Shown here: piece by piece, positions 19,149 to 28,823 of the stretch
Layout of the letters: each line of letters starts with the position of its first letter
Position numbering within the stretch: position 1 is the stretch's first letter
Assembly: GCF_015709525.1 (NCBI RefSeq)
Contig: NZ_JADNRA010000024.1
Span: forward strand, 62,001 to 126,000
Reading direction: 5' to 3'
DNA from: Methylocystis sp. L43
GTDB lineage: Bacteria > Pseudomonadota > Alphaproteobacteria > Rhizobiales > Beijerinckiaceae
Length of the DNA: 64,000 nucleotides
The notes under the pieces: generated by a model
Database searches by the model: none
What the model saw: only the letters and a program-made list of their open reading frames with translations
What the model was told of the DNA's origin: nothing
Position numbers and translations under genes: made by a program

Positions 19149-19856
19149 ATGACGCGCAGCCGCGACGCGGGGCTCGCTGATCTACAAGCGCGTATCGGAC
19201 ATGACTTCGCCGATCCGGCGCTGCTCGGCCGCGCGCTGACGCATGTCAGCGCGTCCCCGGCCCGGCGCGATTCTTACGAGCGGCTGGAGTTTTTAGGCGA
19301 CCGCGTGCTCGGCCTCGCCGTGGCGCACATGCTCTATGACGCCTTTCCAAACGAGAGCGAAGGCGAGCTGTCGCGCCGCCTCGCGGCGCTGGTGCGCAAG
19401 GAAACCTGCGCCGAGGTGGCCGAAGTCTGGGGCGTTGGCGCCGCGATGCGGCTCGGCGAGGGCGAGGCCCAGACCGGCGGACGCGGCAAACGCGCCTTGC
19501 TCGGCGACATTTGCGAAGCGATCATCGGCGCCGCCTTTCTCGACGGGGGCGCCGCTGCGGCCGAACATATCGTTCGCAAGGCGTTCAGCGACCGTATGGC
19601 GGCGAGCGGCCAGGATTTGCGCGACGCGAAGACCGCCTTGCAGGAATGGGCTCAGGCGCGCGGCCTCGCCACGCCCCGCTACCGGCTCGTCGCCCGCAGC
19701 GGACCGGACCACGCGCCCTTCTTCGAGGTCGTCGTGGAGGTGCAGGGATTTGCGGCGGCGCCCGGATCGGGCGCCTCGAAACGGGTCGCGGAACAGGCCG
19801 CTGCGGCGGCATTTCTGGCCCGCGAGGACGCGGCCACAGGGAAGGGCGATACATGA
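19149..19856 (+). CDS. rnc: Ribonuclease III
   Basis: A 235-residue double-stranded RNA endonuclease. The nuclease signature ERLEFLGDRVL is at residues 44-54, the second acidic site is in GDICEAIIGAAFLDGG near 115-130, and a double-stranded RNA-binding domain fills residues 157-228. The start at ATG 19149 lies 19 bases past lepB, and its stop overlaps the era start as ATGA, so the three genes are translationally linked. It processes rRNA precursors and other structured transcripts. Confidence 0.96.
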   Translation: MTRSRDAGLADLQARIGHDFADPALLGRALTHVSASPARRDSYERLEFLGDRVLGLAVAHMLYDAFPNESEGELSRRLAALVRKETCAEVAEVWGVGAAMRLGEGEAQTGGRGKRALLGDICEAIIGAAFLDGGAAAAEHIVRKAFSDRMAASGQDLRDAKTALQEWAQARGLATPRYRLVARSGPDHAPFFEVVVEVQGFAAAPGSGASKRVAEQAAAAAFLAREDAATGKGDT

Positions 19857-20779
19857 GCGGCGACGACGAATTGGCGCGAGAAGATACGCGCTGCGGCTTC
19901 GCGGCGCTGGTCGGCGCGCCCAACGCCGGCAAGTCGACGCTGCTTAATCAACTTGTCGGCGCCAAGGTCTCGATCGTCTCGCGCAAGGCGCAGACGACGC
20001 GGGCGCTTATTCGCGGCATCGCCATCGAGGGCGCGGCGCAGATCATCCTCGTCGACACGCCGGGCATCTTCAAGCCCAAGCGGCGGCTCGATCGCGCCAT
20101 GGTGGCGAGCGCGCTCTCCGGCGCCGCCGACGCCGACGTGATTGCGCTGCTCATCGACTCCCGCAAGGGGATCGACGAAGAAGTGGACGCGATACTGACG
20201 CAGCTTCAGCACGCCAAGGCGCCCAAGCTCCTCGTCCTGAACAAGATCGATCTCATTCCCCGCGAAAGGCTGCTGGCGCTGGCGCAAACGCTCAACGCGC
20301 GCGAAAAATTCGACGAAACGTTCATGATCTCGGCGCTGAAAGGCGACGGCGTCGGCGATCTGCGCAAAGCGCTCGCGCAGCGCATGGGGCCATCGCCCTG
20401 GCTCTATCCCGAGGATCAGCTCTCGGACGCGCCACTGCGGCTGCTCGCCTCGGAAATCACCCGCGAGCAGATCTATGAGCGGCTGCACGACGAATTGCCT
20501 TATCAGTCGACGGTCGAGACCGACTCCTGGACCAATCAGAAGGACGGCTCGGCGCGCATCGAGCAGACGATTTTTGTCGCGCGCGACAGCCAGAAAAAGA
20601 TCGTCATCGGCGAAGGCGGCCGCACCATCAAGGCCATCGGTCAGGCGGCGCGCCGGGAGATCGCCGAGGCCGCCGAACAGCCGGTGCATCTCTTCCTGTT
20701 CGTGAAGGTCCGGGAAAATTGGGCCGACGACCCGGAGCGCTATCGCGAGATGCGCCTCGATTTTCCCAAGGGGAAATAA
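19853..20779 (+). CDS. era: GTPase Era
   Basis: A 308-residue 16S rRNA maturation GTPase. The G1 loop is GAPNAGKSTLLNQ, G3 is DTPGIF, G4 is NKID and the C-terminal KH RNA-binding domain carries GEGGRTIKAIG. It binds the 3' end of 16S rRNA during small-subunit assembly. The ATG at 19853 overlaps the rnc stop by four bases, which decides the start against the longer upstream extension of the frame. Confidence 0.97.
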   Translation: MSGDDELAREDTRCGFAALVGAPNAGKSTLLNQLVGAKVSIVSRKAQTTRALIRGIAIEGAAQIILVDTPGIFKPKRRLDRAMVASALSGAADADVIALLIDSRKGIDEEVDAILTQLQHAKAPKLLVLNKIDLIPRERLLALAQTLNAREKFDETFMISALKGDGVGDLRKALAQRMGPSPWLYPEDQLSDAPLRLLASEITREQIYERLHDELPYQSTVETDSWTNQKDGSARIEQTIFVARDSQKKIVIGEGGRTIKAIGQAARREIAEAAEQPVHLFLFVKVRENWADDPERYREMRLDFPKGK

Positions 20780-20822
20780 TATCGGCCAAGGTCAGGTGAT
20801 TCGCGCGGCGCTGGAGAATTGA

Positions 20823-21050
20823 ATGTCGAACGAACGCAAGGCGATGACCGCCTATCGTTTTCTCACCGGGCCCGACGACGCGGCGTTTTGCCATCGCGTC
20901 ACGGAAGCGTTGAGCCTCGGCTGGCGACTCCACGGATCGCCGTCGCTCACCTTCGACCCGACGCAAAACCGGGTGATTTGCGGCCAGGCTTTGATCAAGG
21001 ATGTCGAAGGCTTAGATTACAGGCCGGATATGAAGCTTTCCGAAGTGTGA
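20823..21050 (+). CDS. DUF1737 small protein
   Basis: A 75-residue soluble protein whose core YRFLTGPDDAAFCHRVTEAL and following LGWRLHGSPSLTFD match the DUF1737 family, small proteins of unknown function common in proteobacteria. It sits 43 bases after era and seven bases before recO on the same strand, so it is likely part of the same transcript, although in most relatives era is followed directly by recO. No catalytic residues can be proposed. Confidence 0.8.
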   Translation: MSNERKAMTAYRFLTGPDDAAFCHRVTEALSLGWRLHGSPSLTFDPTQNRVICGQALIKDVEGLDYRPDMKLSEV

Positions 21051-21057
21051 GCCTGAT

Positions 21058-21789
21058 ATGGAATGGCGCGACGACGCTCTTATTCTCGGCGCGCGTCGGC
21101 ATGGCGAAACTTCCGTCATCCTCGAGGTGATGACGCGTGGACACGGCCGCCATCTTGGTCTCGTGCGCGGCGGTCGCTCGCGCCGGCTCCGTCCGATTCT
21201 GCAGCCCGGCAATCTCGTCGCGGCGCAGTGGCGGGCGCGTCTTGAGGATCATCTCGGCGCCTTGACGGTCGAGCCGCTCGTCGCCCGCGCCGCCTATTTC
21301 CTCGACCGCGCCGCGGCGCTCCATGGCGTCGTCTCGCTCTGCGCGTTGCTGCGTCTGCTGCCGGAGCGCGACCCCCATGAGGAATTGTTCGAAATGGCCG
21401 ACGCCATTGCGGCGTTGTTCGGCGACATTCGCGGCGCCGAAGGCGCCGCGACGATGTTGGCGCGATTCGAACTTGCGCTGCTCGGCGCGCTCGGCTTCGG
21501 GCTCGATCTCAACGCCTGCGCGCTGACCGGCGCGAGGGACGATCTCGCCTATGTGTCGCCGAAATCGGGCCGCGCGGTGAGCCGCGCCGCCGGCGCGCCG
21601 TGGCGCGACAAACTCCTGCCCTATCCCGACTTTCTTCAGCATGAGAGCATTGTGGCGGAGCAGGCCGATCTCATCGCCGCGTTCCGATTGACCGGATATT
21701 TCCTGACGCGCGACGTGCTCAAGCCGCGCGGCGTCGCGCTGCCGGCGGCGCGCGAACTTTACGTTGGCGCTCTTTTGCGCGTGGTGTGA
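21058..21789 (+). CDS. recO: DNA repair protein RecO
   Basis: A 243-residue recombination mediator. The N-terminal OB fold begins MEWRDDALILGARRHGETSVIL, a typical RecO start, and the remainder is the helical domain (residues 80-243). RecO loads RecA with RecR on SSB-covered single-stranded DNA. The four zinc cysteines of some RecO proteins are absent, as in other alphaproteobacterial members. It ends the lepB-rnc-era cluster. Confidence 0.95.
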   Translation: MEWRDDALILGARRHGETSVILEVMTRGHGRHLGLVRGGRSRRLRPILQPGNLVAAQWRARLEDHLGALTVEPLVARAAYFLDRAAALHGVVSLCALLRLLPERDPHEELFEMADAIAALFGDIRGAEGAATMLARFELALLGALGFGLDLNACALTGARDDLAYVSPKSGRAVSRAAGAPWRDKLLPYPDFLQHESIVAEQADLIAAFRLTGYFLTRDVLKPRGVALPAARELYVGALLRVV

Positions 21790-21834
21790 GAGAGCGAAAA
21801 ACGCAGCGGCGTAGATGAGTCGTCGGCGGATCGG

Positions 21835-22071
21835 TTAGCGGCGCTTGTCGCCGCAAATATAACGCGATTCATGGCTGCTGACGCCGTAGCCCTGATCGAT
21901 GTCGACGAGCACCTCGCGGCAGATCGCCTGCATGTCTTCGTCAGCGTCGCGCGCCTGAAGCGCGCGGTCCCGCGCGGCGACCGTCGGACCGGAGACCGTC
22001 GATCTATCCAAGGCGAAGGAGGCGGAGGTGACAAGCAGCGCCGAGATGAGCGCCAAAAACAGTTTCTTCAT
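21835..22071 (-). CDS. Small exported protein of unknown function
   Basis: A 78-residue protein if started at MKKLFLALISALLVTSASFA (22071), a clear signal peptide; an ATG at 22080 would add three residues, and the longer frame to 22134 has no signal. The mature part (about 58 residues) has a possible cleaved N-terminus at LDRSTV and two cysteines, in QAICREVL and SRYICGDK, that may form a disulfide. A mostly charged stretch includes the acidic DADEDMQ. I do not recognise a family. Confidence 0.6.
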   Translation of the reverse strand: MKKLFLALISALLVTSASFALDRSTVSGPTVAARDRALQARDADEDMQAICREVLVDIDQGYGVSSHESRYICGDKRR

Positions 22072-22323
22072 GGACGCCATGTTTTGAAAGCCGCGGAAAA
22101 CCGGCGAAAATTCGACCGCGCCGATCCGCGCCATCGCTTGGCAGCCTTCTAAAGGACGAAACGCGTCGCCCGCAAGACCTTATTTGTTACAATGCCGCAC
22201 AAAACGCAGTCGATACGTCGACGACGTCTTTTCAGAGTTAAAGAGCCGCTTCGAAATCCTTCGCTTGCGCCGACGCCCGCGCGGCCATAGTACCGATCGC
22301 AAAGGCAGAATCGGGTTTTTGAC

Positions 22324-24591
22324 ATGGCGCAAAAAGGCGGCGCGGGAACGGGAAAAGGCAAGGGCGCAAGCGATGTTAGCGTAATTGCGCCCGTCGATCT
22401 GCGCGAGGCGCTCGAGGAGCGCTATCTGCGTTACGCGCTTTCGACCATCACCGGCCGCGCGCTGCCCGACGCCCGCGACGGGCTTAAACCCGTGCACCGA
22501 CGCATCCTTTACGGGATGCATATTCTTCGCCTCGATCCCGGCGCGCCGTTCAAGAAATGTGCAAAGATCGTCGGCGACGTGATGGGCTCGTTCCACCCGC
22601 ATGGCGATCAGGCGATCTATGACGCGCTGGTGCGCCTCGCGCAGGATTTCTCCTCTCGCTATCCGCTCGTCGACGGGCAGGGCAATTTCGGCAATGTCGA
22701 CGGCGATTCGGCGGCCGCCTATCGCTACACCGAGGCGCGCATGACGGCGGTCGCGCGCTCTCTTCTGGAAGGCATCGACGAAGACGCGATCGACTTCATC
22801 CCCAACTATTCCGGCGAGGAGAAGGAGCCGGTGGTGCTGCCCGCGGCGCTGCCCAATCTGCTCGCCAATGGCGCGCAGGGGATCGCCGTCGGCATGGCGA
22901 CGTCCATTCCGCCGCATAATCTCGCCGAGCTGTGCGACGCGGCGCTCTATCTCATCTCCCACCGCAAGGCGACCGCCGAACAGCTGCTGACTTTCGTGCA
23001 GGGGCCGGATTTTCCAACGGGCGGCATCATCGTCGACAAGCGCGACGAGATTATCGAGACCTATCGCACCGGGCGCGGCTCGTTTCGTGTGCGCGCGCGC
23101 TGGATGAAAGAGGAGCTGCCGCGCGGCGGATGGGTCGCCGTCGTCACGGAAATCCCTTATGGCGTGCAGAAGTCGCGCCTCATCGAACGGCTCGCCGAAC
23201 TCATCTCCGAGCGCAAACTGCCGCTCGTCGCCGATGTGCGCGATGAATCGGCGGAAGACGTGCGCATCGTCTTCGAGCCGCGCGCGCGCACGGTCGATCC
23301 GGCGCTGATGATGGAGACTTTGTTCAAGCTCTCCGAGCTCGAAACGCGTTTTCCGATGAACATGAATGTGCTCGTCGACGGCGTGACGCCACGCGTCGTT
23401 TCGCTCGACGAAGCCTTAAGGCAATGGCTCGACCATCGCCGGACCGTGCTGCAGCGCCGCTCGCGCCATCGCCTCGCCGCGATCGTTCGGCGCATCGAGC
23501 AATTGGAAGGCATGGTCATCGTCTTCCTCAATCTCGATGAGGTGATCCGCATCATCCGCGAAGAGGACGACGCGAAGGGCGAGCTGAAAAAGACGTTCAA
23601 GCTGACCGATTTGCAGGTCGAATACATTCTCGACACGCGGCTGCGCGCTCTGCGCCGGCTCGAAGAAATGGAGCTGAAGAAGGAACTCGGCGAGCTTTCG
23701 GCCGAGCGCAAGGACATCGAGGCGCTGCTCGCCGATGAGGACAAGCAGTGGAAGACCATCGCCTGGCAGGTGCGCGAGCTGAAGAAAACCTACGGCCCGC
23801 AGACGCCGAAGGGCAAGCGGCGCACGACATTTGAGGACGCGCCAGAGCCGATTGATCTCGACCTCGCCGAGGCGATGATCGAACGCGAGCCGGTGACCAT
23901 CGTCGTTTCGAAGAAGGGCTGGATTCGCGCGCTGAAGGGTCATGTGCAGGATCTCTCGAGCCTGCAGTTCAAGGGCGACGACGAACTCGGCGCCTCCTTC
24001 TTCGCGCAGACGACGTCGAAAATCCTGGCGCTGGCCTCGAACGGCAAGGCCTATACGTTAGACGCGTCGAAACTTCCGGGCGGGCGCGGACATGGCGAGC
24101 CGATCCGGCTCTTCGCCGAGATCGAGGAAGGCGCCGACGTCGTCGCCGTTCTGCCGCATGTCGCGGGCGCCGCGCTGCTGCTGGTGACGAATGACGGGCG
24201 CGGCTTCGTCGTGAGCGAGGATGATCTCTTGTCGTCGACGCGCAAGGGACGCGCGGCGCTCAACGTCGAGCCGCCCTCTATATTGAAGATCGTGACGCAG
24301 GCGGAGGGCGACCACATCGCCATCATCGGCGAGAATAGAAAGCTCCTGGTGTTTCCCTTGATCGAAGCGCCGCGCATGGCGCGCGGCAAGGGCGTGCGCA
24401 TGCAGCGCTACAAGGACGGCGGCGTCGCGGACGCGAAGGTTTTCGCGCTGAAGGACGGCCTCACATGGACGGACGCCTCGAACCGCGTGTTCACGATCGA
24501 CAAGGCGGAACTCAAGGACTGGATCGGCCATCGTGCCGAAGCGGGACGACTGCCGCCGAGAGGGTTTCCGAGGAATAATCGGTTTGGGTGA
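22324..24591 (+). CDS. parC: DNA topoisomerase IV subunit A
   Basis: A 755-residue type II topoisomerase A subunit. The catalytic tyrosine lies in [11 protein letters not shown] near residue 139, and the winged-helix start [18 protein letters not shown] is at 50-67. A long coiled region (residues 350-490) is followed by a C-terminal beta-pinwheel of the short ParC type. Length and lack of a GyrA-box-rich tail favour ParC over GyrA. It decatenates daughter chromosomes together with ParE, whose gene is not here. Confidence 0.94.
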   Translation: MAQKGGAGTGKGKGASDVSVIAPVDLREALEERYLRYALSTITGRALPDARDGLKPVHRRILYGMHILRLDPGAPFKKCAKIVGDVMGSFHPHGDQAIYDALVRLAQDFSSRYPLVDGQGNFGNVDGDSAAAYRYTEARMTAVARSLLEGIDEDAIDFIPNYSGEEKEPVVLPAALPNLLANGAQGIAVGMATSIPPHNLAELCDAALYLISHRKATAEQLLTFVQGPDFPTGGIIVDKRDEIIETYRTGRGSFRVRARWMKEELPRGGWVAVVTEIPYGVQKSRLIERLAELISERKLPLVADVRDESAEDVRIVFEPRARTVDPALMMETLFKLSELETRFPMNMNVLVDGVTPRVVSLDEALRQWLDHRRTVLQRRSRHRLAAIVRRIEQLEGMVIVFLNLDEVIRIIREEDDAKGELKKTFKLTDLQVEYILDTRLRALRRLEEMELKKELGELSAERKDIEALLADEDKQWKTIAWQVRELKKTYGPQTPKGKRRTTFEDAPEPIDLDLAEAMIEREPVTIVVSKKGWIRALKGHVQDLSSLQFKGDDELGASFFAQTTSKILALASNGKAYTLDASKLPGGRGHGEPIRLFAEIEEGADVVAVLPHVAGAALLLVTNDGRGFVVSEDDLLSSTRKGRAALNVEPPSILKIVTQAEGDHIAIIGENRKLLVFPLIEAPRMARGKGVRMQRYKDGGVADAKVFALKDGLTWTDASNRVFTIDKAELKDWIGHRAEAGRLPPRGFPRNNRFG

Positions 24592-24599
24592 TCCCTCGT

Positions 24600-26096
24600 C
24601 TAGCTCGCCTTCTCTTCGACAGGCCGCAGCACGGATATGAGCCCCGCGACGGCGGCCATGCAGGCGAGCATCACCAGCCCGATGTCGACGGCGTAGAGCG
24701 TCGTGGAGCCCGGGAACGACTTCCAGTCTCCGTAGGAACCGGTCACAAGCTGGATACCCCAGGACAATGTCGAGGAAGCGCTCGCAACGCCGATGCTCGT
24801 GCCCAGGACGCGCATGAGATTCAGCATCGCGCCTGCCTGTCCCGCAAGATGTTTCGGGGCTGCATTGATCGTGGCGTGATTGTTGGGCGCGATGAAAACG
24901 CCCAGGCCCGCGCCGAACAAGGCGAACGCGACAGCGTCGGGAGTGCGGCTCGCGCTCTGGCTCACGATCGCGAAACCCAGAACCGCCAGAGCGACGCAGC
25001 AGAGCGTCATGCCGGCGCCGCTGAGCATGCGCGCGCCCAGCCGATCACTGAGCGAGCCGCCGAATGGAGCGGTCACGCCGAGGGCGACGGGAATGATCGC
25101 CAACCTCAGGCCGGCCGCCAGCGGGCTATCCCCATATCCATGCTCCAGCGCAAACGATATGAGAAAAAACATCCCGTAAAGCATTGCGTAGCCGAGAAGG
25201 ACGGCGATCGCGCCAAAGGAAAATCCCTTGCTCTGGAATAGCCGGAGGTCGACAAGCGGCGAGGGAGAGCCGCGCTCCTGTCGCACGAGAAGCGCCATCA
25301 GCACGACGGACAGCGCGATAAGAAAGAGGGTCGCGGGGGAGGCGGCGCCCCATGCCGAGACCTGATTGAGAACGAGCACGAGACAGATCAGGGCAGGGCC
25401 CAGAAGCAAGGCGCCGCGCCAATCGAACGTCGCTCTTTCGTTGAGGACTTTCGTCTGGGGAAGCGCAAGCCATCCGATCGCCGCAGCGATAATGCCAATA
25501 GGAACGCAAACCCAGAACAGCCAGCGCCACCCCAGCGAAGCGAGAAGCAAACCGCCGACCGCCGGCCCGGCGCTCATTCCGACCGCCTGGGCGGCGGCAA
25601 AGAACCCCAACGCCCGGCCCTGCTGGTCCTTGCCAACCGAGCTAACCAGTATTGCGATGCTGTTTGCGCCCAGCAAGGAGCCGCCGACGCCCTGAAGAAC
25701 GCGGAACAGGATCAGCCAATCGATGTCCGAGGCGAGACCGCACAACGAACTCGCAAACACGAACAGTAAATATCCGATGAGGTAAAGCGACTTCCTGCCG
25801 AACATGTCGCAGAGCCGTCCGAAGATCGGCAGGCATGAGGCGAATGACACAAGATACGCCAAAGCCACCCAGCTCACCGTCTCCAGCGAGGCGTCAAAGG
25901 TCTTGCCGAGCGTGGGCAAAGCCAGTTGAACCACGCTCGCATCGAATTGACCGAGAAACGCGCCGATGGAGACCAAGGCGACGACCAGCCAGGGATTTAA
26001 CGCCCGCGCTTCCACCGAATCCGCGGGCGGCGTTTCTCCACTGGAGCTCCCGCGTGGTCGCACCCGCTCCACATTTTTCTCAAGGTCGCAGGTCAT
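24600..26096 (-). CDS. MFS drug transporter, 14-TM DHA2 type
   Basis: A 498-residue inner-membrane transporter if started at the ATG at 26096; the frame extends to 26168 but those residues are not conserved-looking. About 14 hydrophobic segments are visible, with the DHA2 motif A-like GRLCDMFGRKSLYLIG after TM2, GSLLGANSIAIL in TM4 and the antiporter motif C-like AAQAVGMSAGPAVGG in TM5. Proton-driven efflux of hydrophobic compounds is inferred from family. No regulator gene is adjacent. It converges on parC with eight bases between stops. Confidence 0.9.
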   Translation of the reverse strand: MTCDLEKNVERVRPRGSSSGETPPADSVEARALNPWLVVALVSIGAFLGQFDASVVQLALPTLGKTFDASLETVSWVALAYLVSFASCLPIFGRLCDMFGRKSLYLIGYLLFVFASSLCGLASDIDWLILFRVLQGVGGSLLGANSIAILVSSVGKDQQGRALGFFAAAQAVGMSAGPAVGGLLLASLGWRWLFWVCVPIGIIAAAIGWLALPQTKVLNERATFDWRGALLLGPALICLVLVLNQVSAWGAASPATLFLIALSVVLMALLVRQERGSPSPLVDLRLFQSKGFSFGAIAVLLGYAMLYGMFFLISFALEHGYGDSPLAAGLRLAIIPVALGVTAPFGGSLSDRLGARMLSGAGMTLCCVALAVLGFAIVSQSASRTPDAVAFALFGAGLGVFIAPNNHATINAAPKHLAGQAGAMLNLMRVLGTSIGVASASSTLSWGIQLVTGSYGDWKSFPGSTTLYAVDIGLVMLACMAAVAGLISVLRPVEEKAS

Positions 26097-26295
26097 TCCG
26101 CGCTTCACGTCCCGGACCGGCCAAGCCCGGTCCGCATCGAGGATTTGCCTGTCGATCGCATTTGGCAAGGGGGCCTCTTGCGCGAAGAGGCGTCCAGTTT
26201 GCCCGATTTTCCTTTGGCGGAATGCCGGCCTGCCGAGGCCTTACTTCACCCGCGGCGCGGGACCTTCACCCTCGCGGCGCTGATAGTGGACAGGC

Positions 26296-26910
26296 CTACT
26301 GTGGTTTCGAAAAATCCGGGATCTTGAATCCCAGCTTGCCCTGGCGCCAGAGCGTGAAGGCGACGCCGCCGGCGACGAGGACGAAAACGCCGAAGGCGAT
26401 GTAGAGATAAAATTCCTCTTCCGTCATCAGGCCGACCGAGAACGGATGCCGTCCCTCAAAGCTCTTGGCGCCGTCGTCGCTCGTGAGCTTGGCGTAGAGC
26501 ACGTATTCGCCGGGCTCTTTAAAATTCTGGTCGAAATTCACCATGCCGTTGCGAAACTTCTGCACCGGCAGGCGGCCGACGATATCGGCTTCCGGGTCGG
26601 CGTCGCCGTTCGGCCCCTTGCCGCGCAGGATGCGGATGTCCCAATTCATGTCGCGCAATTCATTGTCGGCGGCGTCGAGCACGATGACGCTGGGGCCGAC
26701 GTCGGGCAGCGCGATGCACTCCCGGTCGACATTCTTCTTGGGCTGCATGGCGACGAATTTCATCGACTTGCCGCCAAGATCGATCGGGCATTCCGGGTCG
26801 TAATAATGCCAGCCGGCGCCCAACGCGGCGCGTGAAGATAGCAACGACGCCGCGACAAAAACGAGCGCAAAGCCCAGGAGAATTTTGCTCAAGGTCAACT
26901 CCGCCTTCAC
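26296..26910 (-). CDS. PmoD-like membrane-anchored periplasmic protein
   Basis: A 204-residue protein with an N-terminal hydrophobic segment or signal (residues 8-30), a periplasmic region of about 130 residues and one C-terminal transmembrane helix (about 167-190) with a basic cytoplasmic tail. Two cysteines, C41 in YYDPECP and C65 in DRECIAL, flanked by M50, M55 and H35, look like copper ligands. Topology and this Cys/Met pattern resemble PmoD, the copper protein of methane and ammonia oxidisers. I rate the family as probable, not proven. The start is GTG 26910, overlapping the stop of cysE (GTGA), so it is probably translated with cysE. No pmoCAB or copCD genes are nearby. Confidence 0.6.
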   Translation of the reverse strand: MKAELTLSKILLGFALVFVAASLLSSRAALGAGWHYYDPECPIDLGGKSMKFVAMQPKKNVDRECIALPDVGPSVIVLDAADNELRDMNWDIRILRGKGPNGDADPEADIVGRLPVQKFRNGMVNFDQNFKEPGEYVLYAKLTSDDGAKSFEGRHPFSVGLMTEEEFYLYIAFGVFVLVAGGVAFTLWRQGKLGFKIPDFSKPQ

Positions 26911-27746
26911 ATGCCGGCGTCGAGATAGGCCAGCATCTGATCCATGGCAAGCGCCGGCTCAGCGCAGCGCGCCTCGCCGACGATCCGGGCCGGCACGCCA
27001 GCGACGGTCTTGTTGGCGGGAACCGGGTCGAGCACCACGGAACCCGCGGCGATCATGGCGCAGCGGCCGATCTCAATATTGCCGAGGACCTTCGCGCCGG
27101 CGCCGATCAGCACGCCGCGCCTGACCTTGGGATGGCGGTCGCCGCGCGCCTTGCCGGTGCCCCCGAGCGTCACGCCATGCAGCATCGACACTTCGTCTTC
27201 GACGACGCTGGTCGCGCCAATGACGAGGCCGGTCGCGTGATCGATGAAAATGCTCTTGCCGATCACGGCGGCGGGGTGGATGTCGACCTGGAAGGTCTGC
27301 GACGACAGGCTCTGCAGGATGAGGGCGAAGTCGCTGCGGCCGTTCTTCCACAGCCAATGCGCCAGACGATAGGTCTGCAGCGCATGGAAGCCTTTGAAAT
27401 ACAGCGCCGGCTCGATCAGCCTCGTGCAGGCGGGATCGCGCTCAAGCACGGCGAGCAGGTCGGCGCGGAACGCCTCGACCAATCCCGGTTCGCGCGCGGC
27501 GCATTCTTCGAACGCCTGGCGGATCGCGATATAGGGCGCCTCCGGCCGGTCGAGGCGCTGCGCCACCCGATGCGCGACGACGCCCAAGACGCCGTTCTGC
27601 GACAGGATCGCCGGATGCAGGAAGCCGCCGAGCTCCGGTTCGCGCCGCAGCACGTCCTCCGCCTCCGCGCGCAGCCGCGCGAACAGAGGGTCATTTTGGG
27701 CGAAGTCGATGATCTTCGCGCCAAGTTCGCGCGTTTCGGCGCCCAT
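26907..27746 (-). CDS. cysE: Serine O-acetyltransferase
   Basis: A 279-residue enzyme that acetylates L-serine with acetyl-CoA, the first step of cysteine synthesis. It has the helical N-terminal domain (residues 1-135) and a left-handed beta-helix of hexapeptide repeats (about 140-240) with DIHPAAVIGKSIFIDHATG and the HGVTLGGTGK box. Length is normal for the family. Its stop overlaps the GTG start of the PmoD-like gene, an arrangement that links the two in expression. Confidence 0.94.
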   Translation of the reverse strand: MGAETRELGAKIIDFAQNDPLFARLRAEAEDVLRREPELGGFLHPAILSQNGVLGVVAHRVAQRLDRPEAPYIAIRQAFEECAAREPGLVEAFRADLLAVLERDPACTRLIEPALYFKGFHALQTYRLAHWLWKNGRSDFALILQSLSSQTFQVDIHPAAVIGKSIFIDHATGLVIGATSVVEDEVSMLHGVTLGGTGKARGDRHPKVRRGVLIGAGAKVLGNIEIGRCAMIAAGSVVLDPVPANKTVAGVPARIVGEARCAEPALAMDQMLAYLDAGM

Positions 27747-27817
27747 CCGCCCCTCCTTGGTCAGGCAATGATATAGCGGAGCGCTGGGACAATAGCACGG
27801 GCGCCCGCCCGCGAGCG

Positions 27818-28585
27818 TTAAGGCCGCGTATCCAGGAACTCCAGCACCGCCTGCTTATAGATCCTGTCGCCGACGGCCCGGTTGTGGTCGCGGCCGGGAA
27901 TATCGACCACGCGGGCATTGGGGAAGAACTCGGCCAGCGGGAGCGGGTCGCCGGCGACGTCGTCGCGCGTGCCGACGCAGATCAGCACCGGCGCGGTGAT
28001 GCGCGCGAGCGACTCTGGCTCGACGGACTTGCGGGCGCCGCGCACGCAGGCGGCGAGGGCGGCGAGGTCGCTGCGGGTGGATTCGGCGAAGCCGCGGAAG
28101 ATTTTGAGAGTCGAATCGTCGATGTCCTCGATGCGCTCAATCTCCATGGCTTCGGCGAGGCCACGCGGCAGGCCGGAGTTCTCGATGAGATTTTCGCCGA
28201 TGCCGCCGAGGATCAAGGAGCGCACGCGCTCGGGCGCCGTCAGCGCCAGCACCGTGCCGATGCGTCCGCCGAGCGAATAGCCCATGACGTCGGCGCGCGG
28301 GATCGACAGATGGTCGAGCAGATGCACGATGTCGGCGGCCATCAGGTCGAGACTATATTGCGCCGGATCGTACAGCTTGGCGGAGCGACCATGGCCGCGA
28401 TTGTCGAAGACAATGACGCGGCGGCCGTCTTCAGTCAGCGTCTTGACCCATTGCGTGAACAGCCAGTTCACGGCATGGGTCGAGGCGAAGCCATGCACGA
28501 GGACGATCGGTTCGCCGCGATCTTCCGTTAAAGGCTCGAAATCCACATAGGCTATCTCGACGCCATCCGACAGGAACGTTTCCAT
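27818..28585 (-). CDS. Alpha/beta-fold hydrolase
   Basis: A 255-residue hydrolase with the oxyanion loop VLVHGFASTH, the NRGHGRS motif, the nucleophile serine in GYSLGGRIG, an aspartate in CVGTRDDVAGD and a histidine in IPGRDHNRAVG, so the triad is complete. ATG 28585 has a purine-rich sequence upstream; a GTG at 28597 is the other possible start. It lies 71 bases from cysE on the same strand. Substrate cannot be told. Confidence 0.88.
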   Translation of the reverse strand: METFLSDGVEIAYVDFEPLTEDRGEPIVLVHGFASTHAVNWLFTQWVKTLTEDGRRVIVFDNRGHGRSAKLYDPAQYSLDLMAADIVHLLDHLSIPRADVMGYSLGGRIGTVLALTAPERVRSLILGGIGENLIENSGLPRGLAEAMEIERIEDIDDSTLKIFRGFAESTRSDLAALAACVRGARKSVEPESLARITAPVLICVGTRDDVAGDPLPLAEFFPNARVVDIPGRDHNRAVGDRIYKQAVLEFLDTRP

Positions 28586-28746
28586 TATAAATCCCACTTA
28601 GAGCCTTTTATCTAAATGCTTGCGACGTCGACGCAAGGCTGCGCGCGGCGAAAGTAAATGCGCTCTTGCCATTCGCGTCGCTTGCCGGTAAACGAGCCGG
28701 CACGTCGCCATAGCCCGTTTCACGCATCGGGGCTATGGCGAAGCAG

Positions 28747-28823
28747 GCGCCCGTAGCTCAGCTGGATAGAGCACCAGACTACGAATCTGGGGGTCAGAGG
28801 TTCGAATCCTTTCGGGCGCGCCA
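28747..28823 (+). tRNA. tRNA-Arg (anticodon ACG)
   Basis: The 77-base cloverleaf can be folded by eye: acceptor gcgcccg pairs with cgggcgc, D stem gctc/gagc, anticodon stem ccaga/tctgg around loop ctacgaa, giving ACG at the anticodon, and T arm with ttcgaat. The 3' CCA is encoded. ACG is the usual arginine tRNA whose A34 is converted to inosine. Confidence 0.96.
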
